Below are positions 62,626 to 64,000 of a stretch of DNA of 64,000 bases, one piece after another. The number at the start of each line of letters is the position of its first letter. Within the stretch, counting starts at the first letter, position 1. The DNA lies in contig JAJDAQ010000179.1 in NCBI GenBank assembly GCA_029261815.1, positions 1-64,000 of the forward strand. The letters run 5' to 3'. The DNA comes from Deltaproteobacteria bacterium. GTDB taxonomy: Bacteria; Myxococcota_A; UBA9160; UBA6930. The notes under the pieces were generated by a model. The model worked only from the letters and a program-made list of their open reading frames with translations, was not told the DNA's origin and ran no database searches. The position numbers and the translations under genes were made by a program.

Positions 62626-63860
62626 CACAGACTCCGAAGCGCGTCGACCGGCCGTGCGCGGCTGGCCTTGATCGCCGGGTAGAGCGCAGCGAGAGCGGCG
62701 ACGATGGCGATCGTCAGCGCCGCACCCGGAAGCGTCGAATCGCGCAACTCGAACACGATCACGGGCTCCATGCCCACGAGCGCGGCCGCAGCCGCCATCT
62801 CCTCGCCACCCGGGATCGGAATCGGATTCAACCCGAGGATCCAGACCGTCGGCAGCGCCAGGGCCAGCCCGATGACGAGCCCGATGGCGGCCATGAAGAG
62901 CGACTCTGCGTAGATCATCTGGAAGATGCGCAGCGGCCGAAGCCCGAGGGCCAGCATCGCGCCTAGCTCTCGCTGTCGCTCCATCACCGACATCAGGATC
63001 GTATTGAGGATCCCGAAGCCGACGATGACGATCAGGATGATCAGCAGGACGTACATTCCGGCGTCGTCGATCACGATGAACTGCGCGAGGTCGGGCATGA
63101 CGTCGTCCCACGCGTTCACTTCCAGGCCTGCGGCAGCGAGGTCGAGCGTCGCTAACGAGGCCTCGATGTCCGGGACATCCGCGGCACTCTCGGCGAGAAG
63201 CGCCACTTCGGTGACACGGTCGCCAAACTCGAGAAAGGTCTGGAGTGAGGCCAACTCGACCACGGCGAAAGACCGCTCGAGTGCGGGATCGGGGAGCTTC
63301 ATCGTACCGGTGAGGGTGAAGAGCTCGTAGGCGTTCTGCAGCGTGTAGGCCATCGAGAACACCAGCACCTCATCGCCGATTTCGGCGGCCAGGTTCTTGG
63401 CCAGCTGCTCACCCAACACGATTCCGTTCGGAACGTCGTCCGGCAGGAAGGTCCCCTCGGTCACTCGTTCGGCCAGCGTGGAAAGGCCCACTTCCCGCGC
63501 TGGATCGAGCCCGATCAGCAAGACACCGTGGGAGGCATCGTCGACCGACAAGAGCGCGGCACTCGTGACGCGCGGAGCCCAGGCTTCGACCGCCTCGACC
63601 TTGGAGACCGCGGCTTCCAGTTCTGGTGTCCAGCGCATTCCGTATTCGAGCGTCCGGTTCTCGAGATACCCGGCCCCCGCGAGTTGGACATGCCCGCTCT
63701 GGATCCGGACGCTGTCCTCGACCATCTTGGAGTGGATGCCGTCGCCCATGGCGATGAAGACGACCACCAGGAATACCGCGAACACGGTTGCCGCAATCGT
63801 CAGCCCCGTGCGGCGGACGTTTCGCCAGACGTTTCGCCACGCGAGCCGCAGGACGATCAC
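62625..63860 (-). CDS. FtsX/LolC-type ABC permease (second)
   Basis: 411 residues with the same layout as its neighbour: N-terminal TM helix (about 18-40), periplasmic domain (about 45-265) and three C-terminal helices. GILNTILMSVMERQRELGAMLALGL is the FtsX coupling segment (NTILMSVMERQRELG). The GTG start at 63860 lies in a GTGA overlap with the upstream lipoprotein-sorting gene. Two different permeases suggest a heterodimeric exporter like LolCE. Confidence 0.92.
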   Translation of the reverse strand: MIVLRLAWRNVWRNVRRTGLTIAATVFAVFLVVVFIAMGDGIHSKMVEDSVRIQSGHVQLAGAGYLENRTLEYGMRWTPELEAAVSKVEAVEAWAPRVTSAALLSVDDASHGVLLIGLDPAREVGLSTLAERVTEGTFLPDDVPNGIVLGEQLAKNLAAEIGDEVLVFSMAYTLQNAYELFTLTGTMKLPDPALERSFAVVELASLQTFLEFGDRVTEVALLAESAADVPDIEASLATLDLAAAGLEVNAWDDVMPDLAQFIVIDDAGMYVLLIILIVIVGFGILNTILMSVMERQRELGAMLALGLRPLRIFQMIYAESLFMAAIGLVIGLALALPTVWILGLNPIPIPGGEEMAAAAALVGMEPVIVFELRDSTLPGAALTIAIVAALAALYPAIKASRARPVDALRSL

Positions 63861-64000
63861 CGCAGCGGCCTCGTCATCGCGCGCTTGGTGAAGAGCTGAT
63901 CGTCGAAGGCTTCGTCGAAACGCGCCTCGTGGATTTCGACGCGAGTGTCGTGTCCTTCCTTGTCGAGCGGCGTCATCGACCAAGAGCGGGGGAACGGCCG
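63857..64000 (-). CDS. outer-membrane lipoprotein-sorting (LolA-like) protein, 3' end only
   Basis: The minus strand from 64000 reads in frame to a TGA at 63857-63859, giving the last 47 residues, including MTPLDKEGHDTRVEIHEARF and DQLFTKRAMTRPL. The VEIHEARFDEAF...FTKRAMT ending is typical of 'outer membrane lipoprotein-sorting protein' (LolA_like) products. It overlaps the next gene by 4 nt. The rest of the gene lies outside the window. It would be the periplasmic carrier of the ABC system that follows. Confidence 0.75.
   Translation of the reverse strand, partial: RPFPRSWSMTPLDKEGHDTRVEIHEARFDEAFDDQLFTKRAMTRPLR

Overview
The window is 64 kb of gene-dense, high-GC chromosome from a Gram-negative bacterium. 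LPS-type envelope genes (OM β-barrel, lipoproteins, Lol-like ABC exporter, MurJ), a lysine-rich histone H1-like protein, a COX24-type mini-protein, KhpA and a PilT/PilU ATPase together suggest a Myxococcota / 'Deltaproteobacteria'-like lineage. This is inference; no rRNA gene is present to settle it. Intergenic gaps are short, many genes overlap by 1-8 nt, and GTG/TTG starts are common. I see no IS element, prophage, plasmid function or CRISPR array.

Layout. (1) 1-3715, minus: tRNA-Val and a four-gene unit, carbamoyltransferase > SxtJ-family > DUF5989 > SGNH/GDSL hydrolase, in the order sxtI-J-K-L known from saxitoxin clusters. (2) 4002-11420: an SDR gene, then the proteostasis block tig-clpP-clpX-lon plus a GNAT gene, preceded by tRNA-Leu. 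(3) 11511-19448: a CmcJ-like oxidoreductase, a small ORF, and a heavy-metal (probably Cu/Ag) efflux cluster (Cys/His periplasmic protein, TolC, CusB, CusA) behind a promoter with a CsoR-type palindrome at the predicted transcription start; then tRNA-Lys. (4) 19506-28763, minus: a tight five-gene run, ATP-grasp ligase > KamA-like radical SAM > MurJ > phosphodiesterase > 5-oxoprolinase. (5) 28844-33886, plus: AbgT and CstA transporters and a GH20 hexosaminidase. (6) 33883-48317: α/β hydrolase, histidine phosphatase, ECF-like sigma factor, NhaC antiporter, amidase-rph-rdgB, a vWA protein with a degenerate trypsin-like domain, methyltransferase, YkgJ, queuosine-precursor transporter, lipoproteins, an AmpG-like permease and an unlisted 43-residue membrane peptide. 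(7) 48446-52566: PilU-like ATPase with a histidine kinase lacking its phospho-acceptor His, then rpoZ, a histone-like gene with a clear terminator, and the COX24-like gene. (8) 52657-58619: TPR protein, acyl-CoA synthetase, KhpA, an HprK-like kinase overlapping an S24/S26-like protein that lacks the catalytic Ser, and MgtE. (9) 58629-64000: tandem GST_N protein and a LolA-like / FtsX / FtsX / LolD / OM β-barrel export operon cut by the right edge.

How the genes work together. Most of the window is housekeeping (protein quality control, RNA processing, peptidoglycan precursor flipping, Mg and Na homeostasis). The more unusual content is envelope-related and is organised as small, translationally coupled units. 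Three proteins look like pseudo-enzymes: the kinase at 49601 (H-box Arg), the S24/S26-like protein at 55652 (Ser to Ala) and the protease-like domain at 40779 (Ser to Gly). These, the KamA/ATP-grasp pair and the sxtIJKL-like unit are the best places to look for new biology.
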